Shown: positions 23,624-33,176 of the stretch, piece after piece | How positions within the stretch are numbered: position 1 is the first letter of the stretch | Layout of the letters: every line of letters starts with the position of its first letter | NCBI RefSeq assembly: GCF_019977735.1 | Contig: NZ_AP025018.1 | Span: 620,001-684,000 of the forward strand | From: Calothrix sp. PCC 7716 | GTDB lineage: Bacteria > Cyanobacteriota > Cyanobacteriia > Cyanobacteriales > Nostocaceae | DNA: 64,000 nt | Direction of reading: 5' to 3' | Notes under the pieces: generated by a model | Seen by the model: only the letters and a program-made list of their open reading frames with translations | Told to the model about the DNA's origin: nothing | Database searches by the model: none | Position numbers and translations under genes: made by a program

Positions 23624-24538
23624 GTGAAATATCAATTTACTTTTCAACCCTATAAAAGGCGATTTGTTCACCCCGTTCAAACTAACCACGGTGTATGGGA
23701 AATTCGTGAAGGCATTATTGTTTCCCTTAAGCAAGAAGATGGTCAGGTTGGACAGGGTGAAATTGCCCCTATTCCCTGGTTTGGTTCAGAAACCCTTGAG
23801 CAAGCTTTAGAATTTTGCTCATCTTTACCCAAAGAAATTGATAGTGAGTTAATTCTCTCTATCCCCAATACATTACCTGCATGTCAGTTCGGATTCGAGA
23901 CGGCACTGACAGAAACCCCAGAACCCCCCTCCCTACAATTCAGCGCTTTACTACCTGCCGGAAACAGCGCTATTGATGCTTCAATACCTTTATGGCAATC
24001 AGGATACCGTACCTTTAAATGGAAAATAGGTGTTAATCCAATTGATGAAGAACTCGCGATATTTGATTTACTTGTACAAAAAATAGTACAAAATCTACCC
24101 AACGGCGCCATTCGGTTAGACGCGAATACAGGACTAAGCTTAGATGAGTCAAAACTGTGGTTAGAGACTTGTGATAAATTCATGACAAATGGCGTAAACA
24201 TTGAATTTATCGAACAACCATTACCGCCATCTCAGTTTGAGCAAATGTTGGAACTGAGTGCTAGCTATAATACTCTTCTTGCTCTTGATGAGTCAGTTGC
24301 CACACTGCAAAATCTTGAAACTTGTTATTTAAAAGGATGGCGCCAGATTTTTGTAATAAAACCCTTAATTATTGGTTCACCAAGTAAACTACGTCAATTT
24401 TGTCAGCAAAATCAAATCGACGTAGTATTTTCATCAGTTTTTGAGACACACGTTGGTAGAACTGCAGCACTACAACTAGCAAGTGAACTATCACACCATA
24501 ACCGAGCAGTTGGTTTCGGCGTTAATCATTGGTTTTAA
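23624..24538 (+). CDS. menC: o-succinylbenzoate synthase
   Basis: 304-residue enolase-superfamily enzyme that dehydrates SHCHC to o-succinylbenzoate in phylloquinone synthesis. GTG start at 23624 with GGGAAGAG upstream. Catalytic features: 'TFKWKIG' (the K-x-K motif, about 127-132), metal ligands in 'RLDANTG' , 'IEFIEQPLPP' and 'LLALDESVA', and a late lysine in 'IFVIKPLIIGS'. Typical MenC length for cyanobacteria. Directly downstream of menA, so the two probably form an operon; menD, menB and menE are not in the window. Confidence 0.92.
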   Translation: MKYQFTFQPYKRRFVHPVQTNHGVWEIREGIIVSLKQEDGQVGQGEIAPIPWFGSETLEQALEFCSSLPKEIDSELILSIPNTLPACQFGFETALTETPEPPSLQFSALLPAGNSAIDASIPLWQSGYRTFKWKIGVNPIDEELAIFDLLVQKIVQNLPNGAIRLDANTGLSLDESKLWLETCDKFMTNGVNIEFIEQPLPPSQFEQMLELSASYNTLLALDESVATLQNLETCYLKGWRQIFVIKPLIIGSPSKLRQFCQQNQIDVVFSSVFETHVGRTAALQLASELSHHNRAVGFGVNHWF

Positions 24539-24542
24539 GAAT

Positions 24543-24605
24543 AGTGCTGAGTGCTGAGTAAAGAGGAGTTACTACTCAGCACTCAGCACTCAGCACTCAT
24601 CACTC
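24543..24605. repeat. Heptamer-repeat hairpin between menC and fabD
   Basis: GTGCTGAGTGCTGAG left arm, AT-rich loop and CTCAGCACTCAGCACTCAGC right arm. Lies between converging genes menC and fabD and could act as a bidirectional hairpin. Confidence 0.9.
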
Positions 24606-24609
24606 TTTA

Positions 24610-25485
24610 TTAATTTGGTAATTCAGAGCAAGAGCGAATATTTTGTAAAGTTAAATCAGAGCAAGTGCGCTTAATTAGACCAGTAAGTACATTACCTGGG
24701 CCTATCTCGATAACCTTTTCGATACCTAATTGTGGAAGTGCAAGCGAAATTTCTCGCCACCGAACACTACCTGTCATCTGTTTGAGTAAGCGCTGTTTTA
24801 ACTCGCTCTTATCGGTTGATGGTGTTGGTTCGACGTTAGAGAGTACTGGAATAAGAGCATTTTGGAATTCTACAGTTTCCAAAACTTCTCTATATTCATT
24901 ATCGGCTGCTTCCATTAACGGTGAGTGAAAGGCGCCGGAAACATTTAGAGGTATTGCTCGTTTTGCTTTTACCTTTGACATTACCGTTTGAACGGCATCA
25001 GGTGTACCAGAAATAACAACTTGTGCTGGACTATTATCGTTTGCTAGCACAACATCGGGGGTTTCAGCAATTACTTGAGAAAGCTGTTCACGGTCAAAGT
25101 TCATTAATGCTGCCATCATGCCACCAGATGCATTTTGCATTAGTTCCGCGCGTCGCTTAACCAAACGCAATCCATTTGACCATTCAAACACACCTGCTGC
25201 ATATAAAGCTATATACTCACCCAAGCTATGTCCTGCCACCAAATCAGGCTTTTGCTTTTCGCTTAATAAGTCACATAAAATACTCTCTACTAAGTATAAA
25301 CACGGTTGAGTGTAAATAGTACTAGCGAGCTTTTCTTCATCTTGACAAATATCAATTACTGACCAGCCCAAAATTTCTTCGGCTTGAGCAAATTTTTCCT
25401 TAGAATTAGGCAAGTCAAGAATATCGATTCCCATTCCTACAGATTGAGAACCTTGTCCTGGAAACACCCACGCAGTTTTAGTCAT
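24610..25485 (-). CDS. fabD: Malonyl-CoA:ACP transacylase
   Basis: 291-residue enzyme loading malonate from CoA onto acyl carrier protein for fatty acid synthesis. 'VFPGQGSQSVGMG' opens the fold; the nucleophile S87 is in 'GHSLGEYIAL'; the catalytic His is in 'SGAFHSPLM' (about 185-195); and the substrate-binding Gln of the GQGSQ loop is present. It is the last gene of plsX-fabH-fabD on the minus strand, 32 bp after fabH. Confidence is high; polyketide acyltransferases are excluded by the housekeeping context. Confidence 0.96.
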   Translation of the reverse strand: MTKTAWVFPGQGSQSVGMGIDILDLPNSKEKFAQAEEILGWSVIDICQDEEKLASTIYTQPCLYLVESILCDLLSEKQKPDLVAGHSLGEYIALYAAGVFEWSNGLRLVKRRAELMQNASGGMMAALMNFDREQLSQVIAETPDVVLANDNSPAQVVISGTPDAVQTVMSKVKAKRAIPLNVSGAFHSPLMEAADNEYREVLETVEFQNALIPVLSNVEPTPSTDKSELKQRLLKQMTGSVRWREISLALPQLGIEKVIEIGPGNVLTGLIKRTCSDLTLQNIRSCSELPN

Positions 25486-25517
25486 TTATCAAAAGTTATG
25501 AGTTGTGAGTGTGATTA

Positions 25518-26510
25518 TTATTTTCCCCATTTAAAAATAGCTGCTCCCCATGTTAAGCCGGCGCCAAATCCGGAGGCAGCAATAATGTGATTATTTTTGA
25601 TTTTGCCTGCACGCACAGCTTCATCAAGTGCTAGGGGGATAGAAGCGGCAGAGGTATTACCATAGTTGGCAAGATTGCTGATAACTTTATGGTCTGGTAT
25701 TCCTAAACGCTGGGCAACAGTATCAAGGATGCGTTGATTAGCTTGATGTAAAAGCAACCAATCAACGTTTTCAACACTTATATTGGCGCGAAATAAAGCT
25801 TTGTCTATTACTTCTGGAACTTTTTGAGCGGCAAAGCGATAAACTTCTTTACCGTTCATAGTTACATGTTGGTAATTTCCTTTGCCAACGGTAATGTCTT
25901 TGGTTAGTTGTTGACTCTCTTGCGTGTAACCAAGATTAAGATAATGATTCTGACTACCATCACTTCTTAATTCAAATCCTAGTAAATTATTACTCGAACT
26001 AGCTTGCATAACTACTGCACCTGCACCATCGCCAAATAGTACACAAGTGGTGCGGTCTTGCCAATTTACCCAACGTGAGTGTATGTCGGCGCCAATCACA
26101 AGTACGTTTTTAAACACACCTGTATTGACATACTGAGCCGCTGTCACCATACCAAAAATAAAACCAGAGCAAGCAGCAGTTAAGTCAAACGCGACAGCTC
26201 GGTTGGCGCCTAAAGCAGCTTGAACTTTACAAGCACTACCATACAAATCATCGGGTGTGGAAGTTGCAAGTAATATTAAATCTATATCTTGTGCGGTAAT
26301 TCCAGCCATTGCGATGGCTTGAAGACTTGCGACAGCAGCAAGACCACTCAAAGACTCTTTTTCTGATGCGATTCGTCGCTTTTTAATACCAGTTCGCGTT
26401 GTTATCCACTCGTCAGATGTATCAACAAGCGCAGTCATTGCACTATTTTCAAGGCAAGCTGCTGGCACTGCTGACCCACTTCCAGTAATTATAATTCCTG
26501 TGTTTTGCAC
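25518..26510 (-). CDS. fabH: Beta-ketoacyl-ACP synthase III
   Basis: 330-residue condensing enzyme that starts fatty acid chains from acetyl-CoA and malonyl-ACP. The Cys-His-Asn triad is visible: C114 in 'TAACSGF', H255 in 'LLHQANQRI' and N285 in 'NYGNTSAAS'. Length and the N-terminal 'GSGSAVPAACLENSAM' match cyanobacterial FabH. It follows plsX after a 112-bp gap filled with a heptamer-repeat hairpin, and precedes fabD closely, the standard cyanobacterial order. Confidence 0.97.
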   Translation of the reverse strand: MQNTGIIITGSGSAVPAACLENSAMTALVDTSDEWITTRTGIKKRRIASEKESLSGLAAVASLQAIAMAGITAQDIDLILLATSTPDDLYGSACKVQAALGANRAVAFDLTAACSGFIFGMVTAAQYVNTGVFKNVLVIGADIHSRWVNWQDRTTCVLFGDGAGAVVMQASSSNNLLGFELRSDGSQNHYLNLGYTQESQQLTKDITVGKGNYQHVTMNGKEVYRFAAQKVPEVIDKALFRANISVENVDWLLLHQANQRILDTVAQRLGIPDHKVISNLANYGNTSAASIPLALDEAVRAGKIKNNHIIAASGFGAGLTWGAAIFKWGK

Positions 26511-26549
26511 TCCTACTCTCCCACGCTTAAAAATAGTTCCGAGTAAAAA

Positions 26550-26621
26550 GTGCTGAGTGCTGAGTAGTATTCCTAACTCCTAACTCTTAACTCAGCACTC
26601 AGCACTCAGCACTCAACACTC
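26550..26621. repeat. Heptamer-repeat hairpin between plsX and fabH
   Basis: GTGCTGAGTGCTGAG arm, a CCTAACTCCTAACTCTTAAC centre and an ACTCAGCACTCAGCACTCAG arm. It interrupts the otherwise compact plsX-fabH-fabD transcript, so it is tolerated in an operon. Confidence 0.9.
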
Positions 26622-26622
26622 T

Positions 26623-27648
26623 TTAACTGCTTTCGCGCTGTAGGCTTTGATATTGAGATTGAATTCTATCTAACACTTGGTTGTCCACAGCTTCTTTTGC
26701 CATTCGCACAGCATTAAAAATAGAAGGCGCCTGTGAGCTACCGTGACTGATTATACAAATTCCGTCTACACCTAAAAGTAATGCACCACCGTGTTCGGCG
26801 TGGTCCATGCGCTGTTTAATTCGCCTTAAGTTAGGTTTCAAGATTGCAGTACCAATTTGACCGCGTATACCTTGTGGTAGTTCTTCACGGATAATTTGCA
26901 GCATCACTTCTCCAACGGCCTCGGCGAATTTGAGCAGCACGTTACCCACAAAACCGTCGCAGACAATTACATCAAAGTCACCAGATAGAACATCACGCCC
27001 TTCAGCATTACCGATAAAATCGATGTTTGGGTTTTCACGTAACATCTGATTTGCACGTACTGCTGCGTCATTGCCCTTGCAGTCTTCTTCGCCGATATTT
27101 AATAAACCTACCTTTGGTTCATTTACACCCAGCACATACTGACTATAAACCGAACCCATGATAGCGAACTGTTCAAGAAATTTCGGACGGCAGTCTACAT
27201 TGGCGCCAACGTCAAGTATGAGTACTTGCTTACTGGCTACCATTGTTGGAAATACAGCTCCAATCGCTGGACGGTCAATTCCTTTTAGCCTTCCCAAACG
27301 CAGCAAAGCCGATGCCATCGCTGCTCCAGAGTGACCAGCAGAAATAACCGCGTCCGCGCGTTTTTGCTTGACCAAATCCATTGCCACATTGATAGAGGAC
27401 TTCGGTTTGCGCCGGATAGCGCTTAAAGGCTCCTCCTCCATTTCGATTGCTCCCTCAGAAGGGACAATCTCAATCTGCGCTGTATTAGTTTTAGGTGGCA
27501 GCACAGCTTCAATTTGTTGGGGATCTCCCACCAATAATACTTCTACACCTAGTTCTTCTCGTGCCCGCAGTGCGCCAGTCACGATTTCACCAGGTGCGCG
27601 ATCCCCTCCCATTGCGTCAATTGCGATCCTCACGCAAGTCGATCCCAT
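26623..27648 (-). CDS. plsX: Phosphate acyltransferase PlsX
   Basis: 341-residue enzyme making acyl-phosphate from acyl-ACP, the first step of the PlsX/PlsY route to phosphatidic acid. 'RIAIDAMGGDRAPGEIVTGA' is the classic N-terminus; 'AVISAGHSGAAMASALLRLGRLKGI' and 'NIGEEDCKGND' and 'EGRDVLSGDFDVIVCDGFVGNV' are the conserved core. First gene of plsX-fabH-fabD. Upstream lies a palindrome pair and the probable promoter. Confidence 0.97.
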   Translation of the reverse strand: MGSTCVRIAIDAMGGDRAPGEIVTGALRAREELGVEVLLVGDPQQIEAVLPPKTNTAQIEIVPSEGAIEMEEEPLSAIRRKPKSSINVAMDLVKQKRADAVISAGHSGAAMASALLRLGRLKGIDRPAIGAVFPTMVASKQVLILDVGANVDCRPKFLEQFAIMGSVYSQYVLGVNEPKVGLLNIGEEDCKGNDAAVRANQMLRENPNIDFIGNAEGRDVLSGDFDVIVCDGFVGNVLLKFAEAVGEVMLQIIREELPQGIRGQIGTAILKPNLRRIKQRMDHAEHGGALLLGVDGICIISHGSSQAPSIFNAVRMAKEAVDNQVLDRIQSQYQSLQRESS

Positions 27649-28137
27649 TGCTTAAAGCTTCTAGAAACCTTACAAATTTTACCAGATGCCTTAACCCAAA
27701 CGAGCAAGCATCTTTCTTTCAAATCTTTTGTAACTACGTTAACAATTATTGACAATTCAAACAAGGGGAGAAACCGGGTTTCTATACAAAATGTTCTTTT
27801 TGTTACAATTTCCATAAAGAAACTCGGTTTCTAGCTATTCTTAAAGATAAGGTAAATTTTCCAGATTCAGGCGCCTAGCTTCAGAAAAAGGTAGAAAATT
27901 CACTCATTAAGCCTAAAAACTTATTATGTTAAGCGTATATATAATGATATTTTCCGCTTGCGCCTCAGAAATACTGCGCGACTAATGAGAAGTTCGCTTA
28001 AAGCTTGAATCAAATGTGTTCAGACGCACTACCGTAATAAAAAATCATTAGTTACTATAGTTACTCGATTCTCAAAATCGTAGAAACAGCATATTATCAC
28101 ATAAAGTTAAAAACTACATCCCTATTGAGGAGTAAAC
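27649..28137. other. Intergenic: divergent plsX / dacB region
   Basis: 489 bp between divergent genes. It holds the palindrome pair at 27769-27832 and otherwise AT-rich DNA; GAGGAG (28127-28132) before ATG 28138 is the ribosome site of the dacB gene. No other feature was recognised. Confidence 0.7.
27769..27832. repeat. Pair of 15-bp palindromes AGAAACCGGGTTTCT / AGAAACTCGGTTTCT
   Basis: Copies at 27769-27783 and 27818-27832, 49 bp start to start; the second has a C-to-T change that weakens its palindrome. Spacer ATACAAAATGTTCTTTTTGT... resembles that of the 33392 array. Confidence 0.9.
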
Positions 28138-29460
28138 ATGCTGGAATTAATTGGCTCAGGCTTGTTTTCACTGTGGCTGGAAATAGCAGGGTTACAAGTC
28201 AAGCCTTTAGATGCTTTAGAAGCATTGGCATGGCAAAGTAGCCCAGGTCTGGTTTTAGCCCCTGACCCTAATCCAGCAGGTACTACCACGGTTCAACAAT
28301 ATTTCAAAGACCTGGTGACAGCTAAATTAGTAGCTGGAAACATGATGCAGAGTCAGGGAATTTGGATACAGTCTGGTCCAATTTTAATGGCGAACCATGA
28401 AGGCACAACACCAATACCAGCAGCATCGCTGACAAAAATTGCAACTTCGCTTGTCTCTTTGACAACCTTGGGTGCCGACCATAAATTTCAGACATTGGTT
28501 AGCGCAACAGGACCAATTAAAAATGGGGTGTTAGAAGGAAACTTAGTCATAACAGGTGGTGGAGACCCATTATTTGTAATTCAAGAAGCAGTAACGCTTG
28601 GCAATATGCTTAACCAAATGGGTATTAAGCAAGTTAAGGGTAATTTAATTATTACTGGCAATTTTGCAATGAACTTCCAGCGAAACCCAACACTTGCTGG
28701 ACAATTTCTCAAACAAACACTCAACTCTGCCACTTGGTCGCGTGATATTAAGCTGTATTACTCGACCATGCCCAAGGGCACACCAAAACCCCAATTGACA
28801 ATTACTGGCAAAGTCGAACTAGCAACTCAAACCGTCCCCGAAAGTAATCTACTAATCAGACATTATTCATTACCCCTGGCGCAGCTCATCAATGAGATGA
28901 ACGTATTCAGCAACAATGAAATGGCTGAAATGTTAGCAGAAGCAGTAGGAGGAGCAACAGTAGTCCAGTCAAAAGCAGCCAAACTCGCGCGAGTTCCAGA
29001 ATCAGAAATTCAATTAATCAACGGTTCCGGACTAGGAGTTGAAAATCGTATTTCTCCCCGTGCCGCTTGTGCAATGTTGATGATACTGCAACGTGAAGCA
29101 GTCGCCAACAACATCACACTAGCTGATTTATTCCCTACATCAGGTTTTGACCATCGTGGTACAGTACACGCGCGTCATTTACCTAACGCTACAGTCATGA
29201 AAACAGGGACATTACGTGATGTCAGTGCATTAGCTGGTGTATTTCCAACACGTGACCGTGGTTTAGTTTGGTTTGCCATTATTAACAGAGGACCTTTTGT
29301 TGGCGCCTTTCGTACTGAGCAAGATAAACTTTTACAAAACCTAGTCAAACAACTTCAAGTTCCCGAGTCTGTTCCACCCGCTATTGCCCCCCACGCAGAA
29401 AACAAAGCTTTACCCCAGCTTGGTGAAGCCCAGAGAAACGAAGTAGTCTATAAAGGATAG
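28138..29460 (+). CDS. dacB: D-alanyl-D-alanine carboxypeptidase (PBP4/DacB type)
   Basis: 440-residue class C penicillin-binding protein that trims or cuts peptidoglycan peptides in the periplasm. Active-site motifs: S97-x-x-K100 in 'ASLTK', S258-N-N in 'VFSNNEMAEML' and K355-T-G in 'MKTGTLRD'. Between the first two motifs lies the extra domain usual for PBP4 ('LEGNLVITGGGDPLF'). The N-terminus is hydrophobic ('MLELIGSGLFSLWLEIAG') but is not a textbook signal peptide; a membrane-anchored form is possible. It stands alone, with a heptamer-repeat block after its stop. Confidence 0.88.
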   Translation: MLELIGSGLFSLWLEIAGLQVKPLDALEALAWQSSPGLVLAPDPNPAGTTTVQQYFKDLVTAKLVAGNMMQSQGIWIQSGPILMANHEGTTPIPAASLTKIATSLVSLTTLGADHKFQTLVSATGPIKNGVLEGNLVITGGGDPLFVIQEAVTLGNMLNQMGIKQVKGNLIITGNFAMNFQRNPTLAGQFLKQTLNSATWSRDIKLYYSTMPKGTPKPQLTITGKVELATQTVPESNLLIRHYSLPLAQLINEMNVFSNNEMAEMLAEAVGGATVVQSKAAKLARVPESEIQLINGSGLGVENRISPRAACAMLMILQREAVANNITLADLFPTSGFDHRGTVHARHLPNATVMKTGTLRDVSALAGVFPTRDRGLVWFAIINRGPFVGAFRTEQDKLLQNLVKQLQVPESVPPAIAPHAENKALPQLGEAQRNEVVYKG

Positions 29461-29588
29461 TGCTGAGTTGAAAGTGCTGAGTACTGAGTTGATGTTACTC
29501 AGCACTCAGCACTCAGCACTCAGCACTCAACACTCAACACTCAACACTCAGCACTCAACACTCAACACTCAGCACTCAACACTCATTA
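29460..29588. repeat. Long heptamer-repeat block between dacB and lptC
   Basis: Left arm GTGCTGAG, then an expanded right arm of CTCAGCA/CTCAACA heptamers filling nearly all of the 128-bp gap between the converging genes. The variant heptamer CTCAACA is interspersed. Confidence 0.9.
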
Positions 29589-30749
29589 CTAATTTGGTTC
29601 TTGGGGAATGATATTTGTAATTACTCGATTATTATTCTTATTACTGCTTCTAACGATAATATTTTGCTGCTGGATGTTACCAGATGCAGTATCACCTGTA
29701 AAACTTAACGATGGCTCAAATTGCTGATAAAATACATTCCCTTCGGCTTCTACCTGCTGGTTCTTTAAAAACCAAGTTAATTTATCTGATTTTATATTTT
29801 GGCGCCTTTGTCCAACGGCATTAACGTTACCCTGTAAATATACGGTCTCTTGGGGTATTCTAAGTTCGCCTTGATTTGCTGTGACTATAATATTATCTGT
29901 ACGATGAAGTACACGTACTGGTGTTTTAGTTGTAACAATTTCTTTGTTAAGGTTCCATGCCATTGAACTACTAGCAATTTGTATTGGTGGTTGTGCTAGC
30001 TCTGCTTGGGCGTTTTTAGTAATGGTGACAATTTTAGTATTTAAATCAACTTCTGCCGCGTCACCTCTACCTCTATCGGTGATTTGATTATTTTTAAATC
30101 GCTCGAACTGCAATGGTTTGTTACCAATTAGTTTTTGCTGTTTTAAGTTCCAAGTCAAATGCTCGGTTCGCACTCGTAATGGTGGGTCTACAGAAGTTGC
30201 AACTACACCCCCAAAAAAATCTACTTTTTGCTCACGAGTTTTCGCACGCGCTTCTTGTGCAACTGCAACAAGTTGCTTGTGAGTTCCATTTAATTGGTTA
30301 CGAACGATTAATAAGTCTTCTTGTGGGCGCCATTCTAATTCATTACCACGCAATACCACACCATTTTTGGGGTCTGTCGCGACTATTTTACCTTTGAGCA
30401 ATAACTGTTTTCCGTTTTGCTGAATGTCGGCTTTTTCGGCAGTTACCTGATAAACAACCTTACCATCTTGAAATAATTCACCGTAAGGACTTTCAAGTTG
30501 CCCTATTTCTTTCTCTTTTGTATACCTGCCTTTTTTAGCATTAACTCGCCAAATTAACCTTCCTGACTCGTCAGTTGCATCTAGCGAACCTTCAAACAAA
30601 GTTAACTGACTATCGTTTGGCTGGTTTGGTGGTTTATCTTTACTCGCTTGTGATTTTGGAGGAGGACTACTGCAAGCAAATAGTCCTACCACTAATACAA
30701 TTGTCATAGACAGACGAAACAAAACCGTTACGGCGCCTGCATTTTTCAT
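29589..30749 (-). CDS. lptC: LptC-like lipopolysaccharide export lipoprotein
   Basis: 386 residues with an N-terminal signal ending in a lipobox ('LVVGLFAC', Cys about 26), so it is a lipoprotein of the periplasmic face. The rest is a long beta-rich LptC/OstA-like repeat fold ('SLDATDESGRLIWRVNAKKGRYT', 'LKGKIVATDPKNGVVLRGNELEW', 'VNAVGQRRQNIKSDKLTW'), twice the length of enterobacterial LptC as is usual in cyanobacteria. It bridges the inner-membrane LptBFG pump and the LptA/LptD path for LPS. It is 18 bp downstream of the LabA-like gene on the same strand, indicating co-transcription. Confidence 0.85.
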   Translation of the reverse strand: MKNAGAVTVLFRLSMTIVLVVGLFACSSPPPKSQASKDKPPNQPNDSQLTLFEGSLDATDESGRLIWRVNAKKGRYTKEKEIGQLESPYGELFQDGKVVYQVTAEKADIQQNGKQLLLKGKIVATDPKNGVVLRGNELEWRPQEDLLIVRNQLNGTHKQLVAVAQEARAKTREQKVDFFGGVVATSVDPPLRVRTEHLTWNLKQQKLIGNKPLQFERFKNNQITDRGRGDAAEVDLNTKIVTITKNAQAELAQPPIQIASSSMAWNLNKEIVTTKTPVRVLHRTDNIIVTANQGELRIPQETVYLQGNVNAVGQRRQNIKSDKLTWFLKNQQVEAEGNVFYQQFEPSLSFTGDTASGNIQQQNIIVRSSNKNNNRVITNIIPQEPN

Positions 30750-30767
30750 TCCGCCCCTTGCCTCAAT

Positions 30768-31406
30768 TTAAGGTTCCGGTAATTCCAGATGACCATTCAT
30801 GTCAGGTTGTTCCAAAAAACCCACACCTGTTAGCGGTCGGTATGGATAACTTTGACGTGGGGTCTTTTGAATGTCTTCTTTAACCATCTCTAAATCAATA
30901 TAGCGGTCACTCACGTTGATTAAACTGTCGCTCGTCATCGACCGCAAGCTCACAACCTCAACGCGCACACCTCGGTAAGATACCGAATTTACCGCGTATG
31001 CTAAATCTCCATCGCCACTCACTAATACTGCTGTATCATACGAATCGACCAAAGCCATCATATCTACTGCAATTTCGACATCCAAATTCGCCTTTTTAGA
31101 ACCATCTGGTAACTGCACTAAATCTTTAGCGATGACACGATAACCATTGCGTCGCATCCACAACAGAAAACCCTGCTGCTTCTCGTTCGTCCTATCTACA
31201 CCTGTGTAAAAAAAAGCACGTAATAGTCGTGAACCACCAGTTAATCTACATAGCAACTTTGTATAGTCAATTTCTATACCTAATTGCAAAGCCGCATAAA
31301 ATAAATTCGAGCCATCTATAAATATAGCTACTCTACCTCGATTTTCTAAAACCTGCTCAGGCGTAAATATTGAGTCGGCTTCTAAATTACTTAACATTGT
31401 TGTCAT
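30768..31406 (-). CDS. LabA-like NYN-domain protein (putative RNase)
   Basis: 212 residues with a NYN (PIN-like) nuclease domain: 'RVAIFIDGSNLFYAAL' gives the first Asp, 'DVEIAVDMMALVD' the second and 'TAVLVSGDGDLAYAVNSV' the third acidic cluster. The family name comes from LabA, which modulates circadian output in Synechococcus; the close relatives are usually thought to act on RNA. The Pro-rich tail ('RQSYPYRPLTGVGFLEQPD') is not conserved. First gene of a pair with lptC. Whether it has the clock role is unknown, so no symbol is given. Confidence 0.88.
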   Translation of the reverse strand: MTTMLSNLEADSIFTPEQVLENRGRVAIFIDGSNLFYAALQLGIEIDYTKLLCRLTGGSRLLRAFFYTGVDRTNEKQQGFLLWMRRNGYRVIAKDLVQLPDGSKKANLDVEIAVDMMALVDSYDTAVLVSGDGDLAYAVNSVSYRGVRVEVVSLRSMTSDSLINVSDRYIDLEMVKEDIQKTPRQSYPYRPLTGVGFLEQPDMNGHLELPEP

Positions 31407-31580
31407 ACCTCGTTTGTTATCAATGTAATAAAGGATACTAAAATTTGCTGAAACACTGTTATTGAACGTTTTATGATAGTTACGGCTAGATTATATTCAT
31501 CCAGGGCTGTTAATATTAACAGCTATTTAGCTAGTAAAATATAGCCACTGGTGAATTTACCTTTAACAGAGATTAAAAAA

Positions 31581-33176
31581 CTAATCGTTTTTAGACAAAT
31601 CAATTCGTTTAAAAATGGGTTGGGGTGTGCCTAAGTTTTGTGTACTACTCAGCAATCCCCATTTAGAATGAATATCGAATGGCGCCACACTACTGGTTGG
31701 GTCATTAAAATTGACGGATAAACCTAGTTGTTGATATGCGGCAGTACTGATATTGGGAATGACTGGGGATAATAGATAAACTGCTAGCCTCACAGATTCC
31801 AGCACAGTATACAATACGCATTCTACTTCTTGCTGTTTGCCTTGTTTATACAAGCTCCAAGGCGCCTGGTCATCGATAAACTTGTTACTACCCTGTACAA
31901 GCGACAGAACTAAATTACAAGCTTGACTGAAGGCTAGCGCTTCATAGGCTGTTTTGACTTGTTCCCCTAGATGTAAACCTAGCCCCTTTAAAGGATTATC
32001 ATTATTGATATGTTCTGCTGTAACTACTGGAATTTTACCGCCACAGTATTTTTTCACCATGCCTAAAACTCGATTCAGTAAATTACCTAAATCATTCGCC
32101 AAATCTGCATTTACAACATCAATGAACCTTACTTCATTAAAATCGCCATCTTTACCAAATTCAATTTCCTTAAGGAAGTAATAACGAACTGCGTCGGCGC
32201 CATATTTATCAATCAACTCAATAGGGTCAATTGTATTACCAAGAGTTTTACCCATCTTTCTACCGTCTTTGGTTAAAAATCCATGTCCAAAGACTTTTTG
32301 TGGTAATGGCAACCCTGCCGACATTAACATTGCAGGCCAATACACGGCATGAAATCTTAAAATATCTTTTCCAATTAGATGTAAATCGAATGGATACCAA
32401 TTTTTTAAAGCATTTTCAAGTGTTGCCTCATCATCCGGTTCTAGTAATGCAGTTATATAACCCAATAGTGCATCGAACCAAACATAAAGTGTATGCTTTG
32501 GATTTTCAGGAACAGGAAAACCCCATTCTAAGTTGACGCGGGAAATCGAAAAATCTTGTAATCCTTGGTTTACAAAGTTTAATACTTCATTACGACGACT
32601 TTCTGGCTGAATAAAATCAGGTTTCGAGTCAAAATACGCCAATAATTTATCTTGATATTTTGATAAGCGGAAAAAATAGTTTTCTTCATCACGCCACTCA
32701 ACTTCTTTGGTTGGGTGAATTGGACAGCGATGTTTCTCTAAGAGTTCGCGTTCTTCTTTGAATTCTTCACACGATACGCAATACCAGCCTTTTTGCTGAC
32801 CTAAATATATATCGCCATTATCCCAAACGCGCTGAAAGAACTCTTGAACTATCGAAGCATGTTTTGGCGCCGTAGTTCTGCTAAAACGGTCGTATTGGAT
32901 GTTTAACAACTTCCATAATGAGATAAAGTTAGGTACAATCTCATCGCAGAACTGTTGCGGTTTCATGTCTTTGGCTTGGGCACTGCGCTCAATTTTTTGC
33001 CCATGTTCGTCAGTTCCGGTAACTAACAACACAGATTTTGATAACAATTTTTGAAATCTTGCTATCGTATCAGCAGCCATAGTTGTATAAGCGCTGCCTA
33101 TATGTGGTAAATCATTCACATAATATAACGGTGTTGTCAGCGCAAATGTATTTTTTGTTGTCGAGACTCGATTCAT
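31581..33176 (-). CDS. metG: Methionyl-tRNA synthetase
   Basis: 531-residue class I aminoacyl-tRNA synthetase charging tRNA-Met. The HIGH motif is 'PHIGSAYT' (about 24-31), the connective peptide carries cysteines ('CVSCEEFKEE', 'HRCPIH') and the KMSKS loop is 'GRKMGKTLGN'. The short form lacks the C-terminal tRNA-binding extension, normal for cyanobacteria. ATG 33176 is supported by the immediate 'NTFALTTPLYYVND' strand. It lies 174 bp upstream of the LabA-like gene on the same strand and may share transcription. Confidence 0.97.
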   Translation of the reverse strand: MNRVSTTKNTFALTTPLYYVNDLPHIGSAYTTMAADTIARFQKLLSKSVLLVTGTDEHGQKIERSAQAKDMKPQQFCDEIVPNFISLWKLLNIQYDRFSRTTAPKHASIVQEFFQRVWDNGDIYLGQQKGWYCVSCEEFKEERELLEKHRCPIHPTKEVEWRDEENYFFRLSKYQDKLLAYFDSKPDFIQPESRRNEVLNFVNQGLQDFSISRVNLEWGFPVPENPKHTLYVWFDALLGYITALLEPDDEATLENALKNWYPFDLHLIGKDILRFHAVYWPAMLMSAGLPLPQKVFGHGFLTKDGRKMGKTLGNTIDPIELIDKYGADAVRYYFLKEIEFGKDGDFNEVRFIDVVNADLANDLGNLLNRVLGMVKKYCGGKIPVVTAEHINNDNPLKGLGLHLGEQVKTAYEALAFSQACNLVLSLVQGSNKFIDDQAPWSLYKQGKQQEVECVLYTVLESVRLAVYLLSPVIPNISTAAYQQLGLSVNFNDPTSSVAPFDIHSKWGLLSSTQNLGTPQPIFKRIDLSKND

